Positions 1 to 5,580 of a DNA stretch of 9,329 nt are shown one piece after another. Where the stretch lies: contig JAHKKQ010000073.1 in assembly GCA_020027805.1 (NCBI GenBank), forward strand, positions 1 through 9,329. The letters are read 5' to 3'. The DNA is from Candidatus Dadabacteria bacterium (GTDB lineage Bacteria; Desulfobacterota_D; UBA1144; Nemesobacterales; UBA2774). Each line of letters begins with the position of its first letter. Position 1 is the stretch's first letter. The position numbers were made by a program, and so were the translations under genes. The notes under the pieces are model-generated. The model ran no database searches and was not told the DNA's origin. It worked only from the letters and a program-made list of their open reading frames with translations.

Positions 1-80
1 CGACTGGAAGGAGAAATCTATCTTTTAAGAACAGAATACAGGTTTCTCACACTTCGGTTCGTAACGACAAGATGGAAATA

Positions 81-115
81 AGATTGCCGCGGTTTCTTTG
101 AAACCTCGCAATGAC
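81..115. repeat. REP-like dispersed palindromic element
   Basis: A nested palindrome is visible: outer arms ATTGC (83-87) and GCAAT (108-112), and inner arms GGTTTC (91-96) and GAAACC (100-105) around a TTT loop. Read on the minus strand it begins GTCATTGCGAGG and ends GCAATC. From memory, that flanking signature belongs to short palindromic elements found repeatedly between genes in many environmental bacterial genomes. Only one copy is in this window, so dispersal is inferred and not shown. It lies between two genes, as such elements usually do. Confidence 0.6.
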
Positions 116-131
116 ACAATATAATAATACG

Positions 132-166
132 AGCCCCTTTTTAGCGATGATGGAAGGGGCTTTTCT
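132..166 (+). terminator. Rho-independent terminator (plus strand)
   Basis: An 8-bp perfect stem AGCCCCTT (132-139) / AAGGGGCT (154-161) with a 14-nt loop is followed by TTTCT, the usual layout of an intrinsic terminator for transcription on the plus strand. It would end a gene lying left of the window. The same hairpin sits just beyond the stop codon of the minus-strand acetyltransferase gene and could help terminate that convergent transcript, although the U-tract on that side is interrupted. Confidence 0.65.
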
Positions 167-167
167 A

Positions 168-656
168 TTACGACCAGGGCTCCTGGTAATAGTAAACGAA
201 GTTGGCGACGGAGGGCCTCTCCGTCCAGCCGAGCTTCTTGTAGAAACCGGTCTTGTACGAGAGCTTTTCCTTGCCGTTCGTGAGCATGAGCCTCATACAT
301 CCCCTTGACTTTCCCTCTTCGATGACGCGCTCGACGAGCGCCTTCCCGACCCCCATGCCGCCCGAGGAGGGGCTGACGAACACGTCCGAGACGTATCCCT
401 CCAGGCTCCCGAGCATGATGAACGGGACCCAGTGGACGTTGAGAAAGCCGATCACCGTATCGTCTTCATCGGAGGCGACTAGAATCGAATGTCCCTCGCT
501 GTCCCTGACGCAGTGCCCTATCAGCTTTTCGATCGGCCCCGCGACCTCTTCGAGCGGGAGGGCGTTCCTTCGCTCCGACCATCCGATCTCCCTCAATATC
601 TCGGCCATGCGGAGCGCGTCCCCGGCCCTGGCTTCTCGGATAGTTACATCTGGCAT
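168..656 (-). CDS. GNAT-family N-acetyltransferase
   Basis: This 162-residue protein covers the usual length of a single GNAT domain. It probably transfers an acetyl group from acetyl-CoA to an amine; the substrate cannot be told from sequence. The N-terminus (MPDVTIREARAGDALRMAEI) is the typical first strand and helix. The central strands (IGFLNVHWV) lead into VSDVFVSPSSGGMGVGKAL, which carries the acetyl-CoA pyrophosphate loop (Q/R-x-x-G-x-G/A type, here GGMGVGKA). The C-terminal YKTGFYKKLGW is the classic motif-B segment. The ATG at 656 is supported by GGAG about 8 nt upstream. The gene stands alone on the minus strand and diverges from the IPTL-CTERM gene. The family call is firm; the substrate is unknown. 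Confidence 0.88.
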   Translation of the reverse strand: MPDVTIREARAGDALRMAEILREIGWSERRNALPLEEVAGPIEKLIGHCVRDSEGHSILVASDEDDTVIGFLNVHWVPFIMLGSLEGYVSDVFVSPSSGGMGVGKALVERVIEEGKSRGCMRLMLTNGKEKLSYKTGFYKKLGWTERPSVANFVYYYQEPWS

Positions 657-852
657 TGGAATCTCCGGTTTCGAGAATTTGCGACTTATGGATCAATAAT
701 AAAATATATGGTCAAACCGGCCCGTTCGGTATAGGGGCGCATAAATGACCGGCAACACGGAGAGATTGTAAGTAATTTTTGATTCTGTTAAAATTAAGTT
801 CGTAATTGCTTATTTTTCCTTAATAAATCCGGTTCCTGGAGGAGGATGAGAG

Positions 853-1683
853 ATGTCCAGTGAAAAATTCGATTACATACTATACCCATACCTGAAGCTC
901 CTTTTTATCTGTTCGTTATTTAATGCCGTATTTTTTCTCTCGTCCGGCGCGTTTGCAATAAGCCCTTTAATGGAGGACGCGGATACCCCGCCCGCCGTGT
1001 CGGTGCCTCCGGATACTTTGTGGGACCAGTCGGATAATATATCTTCTTCCGACATTTCCTCCCAGGACTTCACGGACGGTGGAGGGGCGTTCGACCAATA
1101 CGATTCACGGGCTGCCGACGATTTCCTCGTGCCTGAAGGTTTGTATTGGGTTGTCAACACGGTAAGGGTGTTCGGGGCGTTCGACGACAGCACCCCCGAC
1201 CTCATAAATTCGGTGGATGTAGTCTTTTTCGCTGACAATGAAGGCCTGCCGGGCCAATTAGTTACCCAATGCGTTTATGACGATATATTGCCGGAGGATA
1301 TAACGGTTCCGATCTTTTTAATAAATCTCCCGCATACGTGCCTGCTCCAGCCCGGCATATACTGGGTTTCCGTCCGTGCGAACATCGCTTTCATTCAGAA
1401 CGGTCAGTGGTTCTGGTATGAAAGAACGGTCCAGACGCTAAGCCCGTTCGTCTGGGAGAACCCCGGCGACGGCTTCTCCACCGGATGTGTCAGCTTCACG
1501 CCCGCCCAGGACGACTGCGGCGCCGACTTCCCTGACCTCGTTTTCCAGATCATCGGTCGGGAGCTCTCCATAGTAAGGCCAATTCCTACCCTTAATGAAT
1601 GGGGCATGATGGCGGCCGCGGTAATACTTGGATTCGCCGGGTTAGGCGCATTCTACGCAAGAAGAAAGGGTATTCAAGCCTGA
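853..1683 (+). CDS. Secreted surface protein with IPTL-CTERM sorting signal
   Basis: This 276-residue exported protein has a Sec signal peptide at about 1-35 (hydrophobic LFICSLFNAVFFLSSGAFA, likely cleavage after AFA). Its C-terminus is a tripartite sorting signal: IPTLNEWG (244-251), a hydrophobic segment to about 268, then the basic tail ARRK. That matches the IPTLxxWG-CTERM signal processed by exosortase H-type enzymes. The body (about 80-235) is rich in aromatic, Gly and Asp residues, has four cysteines in its second half, and looks like a beta-sandwich typical of such surface proteins; no enzymatic motif is seen. A strong GGAGGAGG (838-845) precedes the ATG at 853. No exosortase gene is in the window, so processing would be in trans. 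Its function beyond surface display or export is unknown. Confidence 0.8.
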   Translation: MSSEKFDYILYPYLKLLFICSLFNAVFFLSSGAFAISPLMEDADTPPAVSVPPDTLWDQSDNISSSDISSQDFTDGGGAFDQYDSRAADDFLVPEGLYWVVNTVRVFGAFDDSTPDLINSVDVVFFADNEGLPGQLVTQCVYDDILPEDITVPIFLINLPHTCLLQPGIYWVSVRANIAFIQNGQWFWYERTVQTLSPFVWENPGDGFSTGCVSFTPAQDDCGADFPDLVFQIIGRELSIVRPIPTLNEWGMMAAAVILGFAGLGAFYARRKGIQA

Positions 1684-1870
1684 ACCGCCCGTAGGGCCGT
1701 GAAACATTATCACCCACCTATACATATCGGCTGGCCTGACTTTCAGCGCGCTTTCGAAAATAATCATGAAAACGGAAATACAGTGTGGTATTTTTTTGAA
1801 TCGTATGCGCTTTAAAGGAATCTAAACGTACGAGCGTTACAAATCGGTTAAATAACAGGAGGCTTTACAT
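1684..1870. other. Intergenic region between IPTL-CTERM and YceI genes
   Basis: No convincing ORF lies in this stretch. It contains a weak AU-rich hairpin followed by a T run (listed separately) and, at its 3' end, the AGGAGG ribosome binding site (1858-1863) of the YceI gene. A promoter for yceI is expected here, but I see no clear -35/-10 pair. Confidence 0.5.
1776..1797 (+). terminator. Possible weak intrinsic terminator
   Basis: The 6-bp stem AAATAC (1776-1781) / GTATTT (1788-1793) with a 6-nt loop runs into seven T residues (1791-1797). The stem is AT-rich and therefore weak, but its position about 90 bp after the IPTL-CTERM stop would fit termination before the next promoter. This is tentative. 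Confidence 0.3.
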
Positions 1871-2485
1871 ATGAGAACAGCAAAAGGTATATTGGCAGTA
1901 CTTATCGCCGTAGTTTCGATGTGGTTCGCCGGCGCGGGCGAATCGCGCGCCGAGGCCGCCGCATACGTGATCGACCCCGATCATTCTCAGGTCATCTTCA
2001 AGGTAAAGCACATGGGAATAAGCACCGTCACGGGCAGGTTCGACCTGATAGAAGGGTCATACTCTTTCGACTACGCGGACATTAGCAAATCGAGCGTGGA
2101 GACGACCATTACCGCGGCGAGCATTAATACGAACAAGCAGAAGCGGGACGACCACCTGAAATCCCCGGACTTCCTCGACGTCGCCAAAAATCCCGCTATA
2201 ACCTTCAAGAGCAAGGAAGTGAAGAAGGGTGACGGGGACGATTTCATTATCGTCGGCGACCTTACGATAAACGGCGTTACGAAGCAGGTCGAGCTCGACG
2301 CCGAGTACGGCGGCAAGGCCCAGGACCCGATGGGGAACGAGCGCACAGCGTTCACCGCCGAGACGAAGATAGACAGGAAGGACTTCGGCATTACATGGAA
2401 CAAGACGCTCGACTCGGGCGGCCTCGTGGTCGGGGACGACGTGAAGATCGAGCTCGAAGTAGAGGGGATCAGGAAGAAGGGGTGA
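1871..2485 (+). CDS. YceI-family periplasmic lipid-binding-like protein
   Basis: This 204-residue protein has a Sec signal peptide (about 1-28, ending near SRAEA) followed by one full YceI-like domain. Diagnostic segments are YVIDPDHSQVIFKVKHMGISTVTGRF near the mature N-terminus, SIETTI-like SSVETTITAASINTNKQKRDDHLKSPDF in the middle, and FKSKEVKKGDGDDFIIVGDLTINGVTKQVELD after it. The C-terminus has DFGITWNKTLDSGGLVVGDDVKIELEVEGI. YceI proteins form a periplasmic beta-barrel that binds long-chain isoprenoid-type lipids; their physiological role is not well defined. AGGAGG 8 nt before the ATG at 1871 decides the start. Its length is normal for the family, and no residues are obviously missing. 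It is followed at once by a hairpin and a convergent gene, so it is probably monocistronic. Confidence 0.93.
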   Translation: MRTAKGILAVLIAVVSMWFAGAGESRAEAAAYVIDPDHSQVIFKVKHMGISTVTGRFDLIEGSYSFDYADISKSSVETTITAASINTNKQKRDDHLKSPDFLDVAKNPAITFKSKEVKKGDGDDFIIVGDLTINGVTKQVELDAEYGGKAQDPMGNERTAFTAETKIDRKDFGITWNKTLDSGGLVVGDDVKIELEVEGIRKKG

Positions 2486-2509
2486 GTCTCCAATCTATTA
2501 AAATATAAC

Positions 2510-2540
2510 GGCAGGGGCGGATTGAATAAGCGCCTCTGCC
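2510..2540. terminator. Hairpin between convergent genes, likely bidirectional terminator
   Basis: A 10-bp stem GGCAGGGGCG (2510-2519) / CGCCTCTGCC (2531-2540), with one G-U wobble and an 11-nt loop, lies between the yceI stop and the stop of the convergent minus-strand gene. A/T-rich runs flank both sides (AAAATATAAC on the left, GAAAAAATTT on the right). The position and stem strength point to termination for both genes, though neither side has a perfect U-tract. Confidence 0.55.
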
Positions 2541-2549
2541 TGAAAAAAT

Positions 2550-3209
2550 TTACTGCACTTTAATTTCCTCGTCCGTCTTTTCTTTTAGATTAGTTTCCGT
2601 AATAACGGCTCCGCCGGTCCCGCAAATTCCCTCGGGCTCGGGGACGTCCCGTTTGACCTCGACCGCGGTTTCCTTAACCGATATATCGCCGAGAACGAGC
2701 GAGGACTCGACCCTGACGAGGTCTTCGGTAATGCATGTCCTGGCCCCTTCGCCGAGCTCCCATTCGGTGCACTTCTCCCCGCCCACTGTCTTCTCCCCTA
2801 CCCGCTTCGCACCCGAGTTCGTCATGAGCTCCTTCGTAAACTCCGCGGGGTCCTTGCCTTTGATGCGATTATAGATTTCCGGGAACACCGGGCTTTTGAC
2901 CTTGGTCCCATTATTGTCGTCGAGGCTGATTTTAATGATCCACTGCTCCCCGCCGGTGATTTTGGTTATCACCTTTTCGTTTATCGTGAACGGCGTGCCG
3001 CCGGCTCTCTTCACCTGAACCGTCTCGGTCCAGCAGAGCGTCCTTCCCCAGTCGCCCGAGTATTCTGTCTTCTCCCCCGTGCTGTTCCCCTCTATCCTGT
3101 AATTGATCGTATAGCTCTCGAGGGGGTGGTATTTCTGCTCCTGGGCGTCTGCTTGATACGTGGCTCCGATAAGGAGAACAAGCGACGAGATTAGGAATAT
3201 GGGCTTCAT
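2550..3209 (-). CDS. Exported protein of unknown function
   Basis: This 219-residue protein has a clear Sec signal peptide (MKPIFLISSLVLLIGATYQADA, cleavage after ADA at about 22). I do not recognise the mature domain. It is beta-strand-rich and soluble, with pieces such as YTINYRIEGNSTGEKTEYSGDWGR and a cysteine-containing half (GGEKCTEWELGEGARTCITEDLVRVESSLV) that could form a disulfide in the periplasm. The tail is charged (EKTDEEIKVQ). The general look is of small periplasmic DUF4412-like proteins, but I would not assign it. No good Shine-Dalgarno precedes the ATG at 3209; the upstream 60 bp is AT-rich and holds an inverted repeat. It lies downstream of the metallophosphoesterase on the same strand and may be co-transcribed or have its own promoter. 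Confidence 0.72.
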   Translation of the reverse strand: MKPIFLISSLVLLIGATYQADAQEQKYHPLESYTINYRIEGNSTGEKTEYSGDWGRTLCWTETVQVKRAGGTPFTINEKVITKITGGEQWIIKISLDDNNGTKVKSPVFPEIYNRIKGKDPAEFTKELMTNSGAKRVGEKTVGGEKCTEWELGEGARTCITEDLVRVESSLVLGDISVKETAVEVKRDVPEPEGICGTGGAVITETNLKEKTDEEIKVQ

Positions 3210-3229
3210 GTAATTGTTTAAGTAAAGAC

Positions 3230-3246
3230 AATAACTACTTGTTATT
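3230..3246. promoter_or_regulatory. Inverted repeat upstream of the exported-protein gene
   Basis: The perfect 6-bp arms AATAAC (3230-3235) and GTTATT (3241-3246) are separated by TACTT. The repeat is in the 60-bp AT-rich gap between the metallophosphoesterase stop (3270) and the start of the exported-protein gene (3209). It could be an operator or a weak transcription attenuator; the sequence alone does not decide. Confidence 0.3.
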
Positions 3247-3269
3247 CTTGCATATCAAGAGGCACCCTC

Positions 3270-3926
3270 TCAGAACTTCCTTATTTCGAGTGTGTTTATT
3301 TTATCGGTAATGTCGAGGTAAGCGTATGAGCGGGTGCCGAGGGGGCCGGGATTGACTATTCTCGACTCTCCTATCGTATCTATCCCCGGGGCCTCGTGAA
3401 TGTGCCCGGTGAAGCAAACGAGCGGCTTACGGCGCTCTATGAACTCCCTCACCGTCCTGCTCCCCACGTGGGCTCCGTTTGCGAGCTTGTCGTTGAGCGT
3501 GCCGTATGGCGGCTGGTGAGAGACGAGTAGCCGGGGCGCCCCGTCCTCGGAACCGTCGAGCGAACCCTCGAATATCTCCGCGTATTCCTCCTCCGTGTAC
3601 ACGTTCGGGGTCGGGCTCGGGCATGGGAGCGAGCCCCCCGCCCCGGTGATGGAAAGTCCCTTAAAATCTACGGTCCTCCCGTGTATGTTCAGGCCCCTTG
3701 CGGAGAGGTATTCGTCCACCCCTTTGGTGTCGCAGTTCCCGGTTACGGCGAGTATGTTTCTATTATATTTCGCGACCGCGTATATAACATCCTCGGCGTC
3801 ACTGCCGTCCCCGAAATGGGTGAGGTCCCCGGAGATAATGACGAGGTCCACCGGGCAGAGGGCTGCGCCCAGGCCGTCTATAGGCGTCAGGTTCCCGTGT
3901 ATGTCCGCTATGTTGATAATCTTCAT
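3270..3926 (-). CDS. Calcineurin-like metallophosphoesterase
   Basis: This 218-residue single-domain metallophosphoesterase belongs to the calcineurin-like dinuclear-metal superfamily. All the metal and phosphate motifs can be read in order: DIH (D8, H10), GDL (D34), GNCD (N64, a variant of GNHE), H137 in VSHQPP, and GHIH (H175, H177). These residues place a two-metal centre that hydrolyses phosphomonoesters or diesters; the substrate is unknown. There is no signal peptide, so it acts in the cytoplasm. The gene starts 11 bp after the diadenylate cyclase stop (3938) on the same strand, so the two are almost certainly one transcript. The coupling raises the idea that it acts on c-di-AMP, pApA or a related nucleotide. 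That is inference: known c-di-AMP hydrolases are mostly DHH-DHHA1 and HD proteins. Confidence 0.88.
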   Translation of the reverse strand: MKIINIADIHGNLTPIDGLGAALCPVDLVIISGDLTHFGDGSDAEDVIYAVAKYNRNILAVTGNCDTKGVDEYLSARGLNIHGRTVDFKGLSITGAGGSLPCPSPTPNVYTEEEYAEIFEGSLDGSEDGAPRLLVSHQPPYGTLNDKLANGAHVGSRTVREFIERRKPLVCFTGHIHEAPGIDTIGESRIVNPGPLGTRSYAYLDITDKINTLEIRKF

Positions 3927-3937
3927 TACTCGTGCAA

Positions 3938-4543
3938 TCAGTTACGGGCGATGACCCCTTCTTCGGTGATAGCTTCGCTTACGAGCTGATCGTTCAACTG
4001 AGCGCCGTACTGCCTCAGCATCCAGAGCTCGGGGATTATCTCGCCGACTATGCCGCCGTTGTCGAACACACGCACCATCGAGCTTTCGGACACGACCACG
4101 GCTACGGCGCTCGTCGTCCTCGTTATGGAGGCCGCGGCCATGTGCCTGCTCCCGAGGCCGAGCGGGAGGTCGAGCCCTTCCGACGTGGCGTCTATGTAGC
4201 GGCAGGCCGAGAGCACTACGCCGCCGTCGGTGACTATGAACGCGCCGTCGAGCTGAGCGAGCTCCTTTAAGGTCTCGCGCATTCCGGGGTCGTCGATGCG
4301 CTTCATGGTTTCGGGGTGGCCGTATAGCGGGTCGAGTATCATGGGGCGGGAGCGTTTGAGAGTGGAATCGGTGTCCGCTATTACGAACATGGTCCCTATC
4401 TTCCTGCCTTCCCTCCCCTCCCTCGAGATCTCCATAGCCAGGTTGAGCACGCTTTTCAGATTCTCGGGATCGACCTGGCGCTCCGGGCAGCATATGCCCG
4501 AAACGAGCCTTCTGTGAGCTTCTATTCTCTTCGCGATGTCCAT
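3938..4543 (-). CDS. Standalone diadenylate cyclase (DisA_N/DAC domain)
   Basis: The 201-residue protein is essentially one DAC domain, which condenses two ATP into the second messenger c-di-AMP. The two signature regions are present: LDGAFIVTDGGVVLSA (DGA at 99-101) and LGLGSRHMAAASITRTTSAV (RHM at 133-135, where the usual motif is RHR), followed by VAVVVSES and VRVFDNGGIVGEI. The first 50 residues are a helical extension. There are no transmembrane helices (unlike CdaA) and no helix-hairpin-helix DNA-binding tail (unlike DisA). The ATG at 4543 is preceded by GAGAGG about 9 nt upstream. A TATATT hexamer (minus strand, 4578-4573) could be a -10 box, without a good -35. The gene heads an operon with the metallophosphoesterase. 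Family assignment is confident; enzymatic activity is inferred. Confidence 0.85.
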   Translation of the reverse strand: MDIAKRIEAHRRLVSGICCPERQVDPENLKSVLNLAMEISREGREGRKIGTMFVIADTDSTLKRSRPMILDPLYGHPETMKRIDDPGMRETLKELAQLDGAFIVTDGGVVLSACRYIDATSEGLDLPLGLGSRHMAAASITRTTSAVAVVVSESSMVRVFDNGGIVGEIIPELWMLRQYGAQLNDQLVSEAITEEGVIARN

Positions 4544-4604
4544 GCGTTTACGCCTCTCGTTCTATCTAGATTAATATAACCGATAAAGGATTCACGCGCC
4601 TGCG

Positions 4605-4621
4605 GGCGGACAATGTCCGCC
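4605..4621. promoter_or_regulatory. Perfect 17-bp palindrome upstream of the diadenylate cyclase gene
   Basis: GGCGGACA and TGTCCGCC are exact reverse complements around a single central A. The site lies 62-78 bp upstream of the cyclase start codon, upstream of a possible -10 box. Its symmetry and spacing suit a dimeric regulator operator. As RNA it would form a 6-bp GC hairpin with a 5-nt loop, so an attenuator or an old terminator is also possible. No T run follows on either strand, which favours an operator. Confidence 0.4.
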
Positions 4622-4676
4622 GATAATCGATACTTCCGAACCTCCTCTGCCCAAACCGGCAACGAAACCCGGCCCG

Positions 4677-4713
4677 CCTGTCCTGAGCGGACACGAAGTG
4701 TGCAGTCGAAGGG
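4677..4713. repeat. Dispersed-repeat-like element (CTGAGC...GTCGAAGG type)
   Basis: The stretch starts CCTGTCCTGAGCGG and ends GCAGTCGAAGGG, with a small ACAC-GAA-GTGT hairpin (4691-4701) between. From memory, intergenic elements with the ends GTCCTGAGC and GTCGAAGG recur many times in environmental bacterial genomes. Within it TGTCC (4679-4683) and GGACA (4689-4693) also form inverted arms. Only one copy is seen here, so repetition in the genome is inferred. Confidence 0.5.
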
Positions 4714-4860
4714 TCCGTCCTGATTGCGGCACGTCGCCCGGAGGCTACGAGCCGTCGGGAGATTAGCCGTCGGCCAGGTATTCCCTTCCGGGCTCGGGCG
4801 CACCTTTCGCAGCCGGAGTCCATTTAATTTCGGGCATGGGATTGATTCAAAATGTGAACT

Positions 4861-5217
4861 TTATTTAGTATTTTCAAGATCGAGTACAATGTTTGTAAAA
4901 ATCGGTATTGGTATTAAGGGTGTTATCTCTTCAGTAATTACTATCCATACTATTTCCAGGTCGACGCCTGTATAGTGATGGATTAACTTATCACGCATAG
5001 CTGTCATCTTTTTCCAGGGAACATCCGGATACTTGATTCTAAATTCTTCTGGTATTCTTTTTGCAGCTTCTCCTACCACTTCAAGACTTCTTATGACTGC
5101 GTTAACTGTTTTCTTGTCATTAGCAAATTGTGCGTAATTCATTCCGCCGACAAAATCACAAATATCATTCATTGCTTCAACAATATCATAAACATAATCC
5201 CCGTACTCCTTTGTCAT
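4861..5217 (-). CDS. hepT: HepT-like ribonuclease toxin (HEPN domain, DUF86)
   Basis: The 118-residue all-helical protein matches the HepT/DUF86 family in length and motif. The catalytic RX4HXY motif is intact as RDKLIHHY (R75, H80, Y82). Upstream lies VIRSLEVVGEAAKRIPEEFR, the usual dimer-helix segment, and PDVPWKKMTAMRDKLIHHY is highly typical. HepT cleaves RNA and is neutralised when its partner MntA, a minimal nucleotidyltransferase, adds AMP to the motif tyrosine (here Y82). The gene overlaps the antitoxin stop by 4 bp (ATGA at 5217-5214), so translation is coupled. Base composition is visibly more AT-rich than the neighbours, which suggests lateral acquisition. The antitoxin reading frame is broken, so either the toxin is tolerated, silent, or neutralised by other means. 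Confidence 0.88.
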   Translation of the reverse strand: MTKEYGDYVYDIVEAMNDICDFVGGMNYAQFANDKKTVNAVIRSLEVVGEAAKRIPEEFRIKYPDVPWKKMTAMRDKLIHHYTGVDLEIVWIVITEEITPLIPIPIFTNIVLDLENTK

Positions 5218-5520
5218 ACCATTATGACCTGCTCAAGTATGCGTTTTCCGATTCTCGGCTTGAGAGCCTTTTTGGATACGAGGTCAACTTTGATATCCAG
5301 TTTGTCTGATAAATATTCTTCGAGTTCCAGAAATTTGAAAAATCCTATCGGGACTTCAAAACTTACGAGTATATCGAGATCGCTGTCATTTTTTTCCTGA
5401 CCCCGCTTTTTCCTGACCCCGCGTGTATGACCCGAATATGCCAAGCTCTTTCACATTATACTTTTCCCTTATAACCGTCTTCAACTCATTTAAAGTCTTG
5501 ATAATTTGCTGTATCTTCAT
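5214..5520 (-). pseudogene. mntA: MntA-type nucleotidyltransferase antitoxin, frameshifted by a 16-bp duplication
   Basis: Translation from the ATG at 5520 (GAGGA about 8 nt upstream) gives an antitoxin N-terminus, MKIQQIIKTLNELKTVIREK then YNVKELGIFGSYTRGQEK, and then runs out of frame to a TGA at 5386-5388 after 44 residues. The rest of the protein continues one frame away: NDSDLDILVSFEVP, then DIKVDLVSKKALK with the third aspartate, ending at 5214. The break is a perfect 16-bp tandem repeat (5391-5406 and 5407-5422). Deleting one copy gives a 96-residue protein with an exact GSX10DXD motif. An open frame from TTG at 5444 covers only the second part and lacks the GS motif, so I do not treat it as a gene. 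It could be a true mutation, a phase-variable state or an assembly error. Confidence 0.85.
5391..5422. repeat. Perfect 16-bp tandem duplication inside mntA
   Basis: The unit TTTTTCCTGACCCCGC occurs twice head to tail (5391-5406 and 5407-5422, plus-strand reading). Two further T residues to the left make the first T run seven long. Sixteen is one more than a multiple of three, so one extra copy shifts the frame of the minus-strand gene. The identity of the two copies suggests a recent event, consistent with replication slippage. Confidence 0.95.
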
Positions 5521-5551
5521 CGAATTTTCCTCGAATCCATATAGTTGTTTA

Positions 5552-5580
5552 ATTTTACACTAAACTGATTTAACTTTTAA
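5552..5580 (-). promoter_or_regulatory. Candidate promoter of the mntA-hepT operon
   Basis: On the minus strand a TTAAAA hexamer (5580-5575) and a TAAAAT hexamer (5557-5552) are separated by exactly 17 nt, a sigma-70-like arrangement about 30 bp ahead of the mntA start codon at 5520. The surrounding DNA is strongly AT-rich. Matches to consensus are 4 of 6 for the -35 and 5 of 6 for the -10. Confidence 0.4.

Larger units (their letters stand above)
4544..4860. other. Gene-free region between diadenylate cyclase and hepT
   Basis: About 320 bp hold no credible gene; short open frames on both strands have no family resemblance and no ribosome binding site. It contains the cyclase leader, a perfect 17-bp palindrome (4605-4621), a CTGAGC...GTCGAAGG repeat-like element (4677-4713) and two copies of AGCCGTCGG (starting near 4749 and 4767). 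Composition drops from GC-rich to AT-rich near 4825-4860, where the toxin-antitoxin cassette begins. Confidence 0.6.

Noticed and set aside
253..699. Plus-strand ORF of 148 codons over the acetyltransferase gene
   Set aside because: Antisense shadow; Ser/Pro-rich low-complexity composition and no ribosome binding site, while the opposite strand encodes a full GNAT domain.
700..852. Clear sigma-70 promoter before the IPTL-CTERM gene
   Set aside because: The region is AT-rich and must hold a promoter, but no -35/-10 pair with correct spacing stands out, so I do not place one.
3932..4270. Plus-strand ORF of 112 codons across the diadenylate cyclase gene
   Set aside because: It is antisense to a clear DAC domain, rich in Arg/His/Gly as expected for a shadow frame in GC-rich DNA, and has no family resemblance.
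4522..4823. Minus-strand ORFs in the gene-free region upstream of the diadenylate cyclase
   Set aside because: Arg-rich, no domain, no ribosome binding site, overlapping the repeat-like element; two frames compete over the same DNA.
5391..5422. GGGGTCAGG repeat as a trace of a RAYT-associated or other mobile element
   Set aside because: Only two adjacent copies are present, with no target-site duplication or wider inverted repeat; a simple slippage duplication explains it better.
5214..5444. Open frame from a TTG at 5444 as a complete small nucleotidyltransferase gene
   Set aside because: It lacks the GS half of the motif and its first residues are an out-of-frame reading of the GIFGSYTRG segment; the real start is the ATG at 5520 and the gene is frameshifted.
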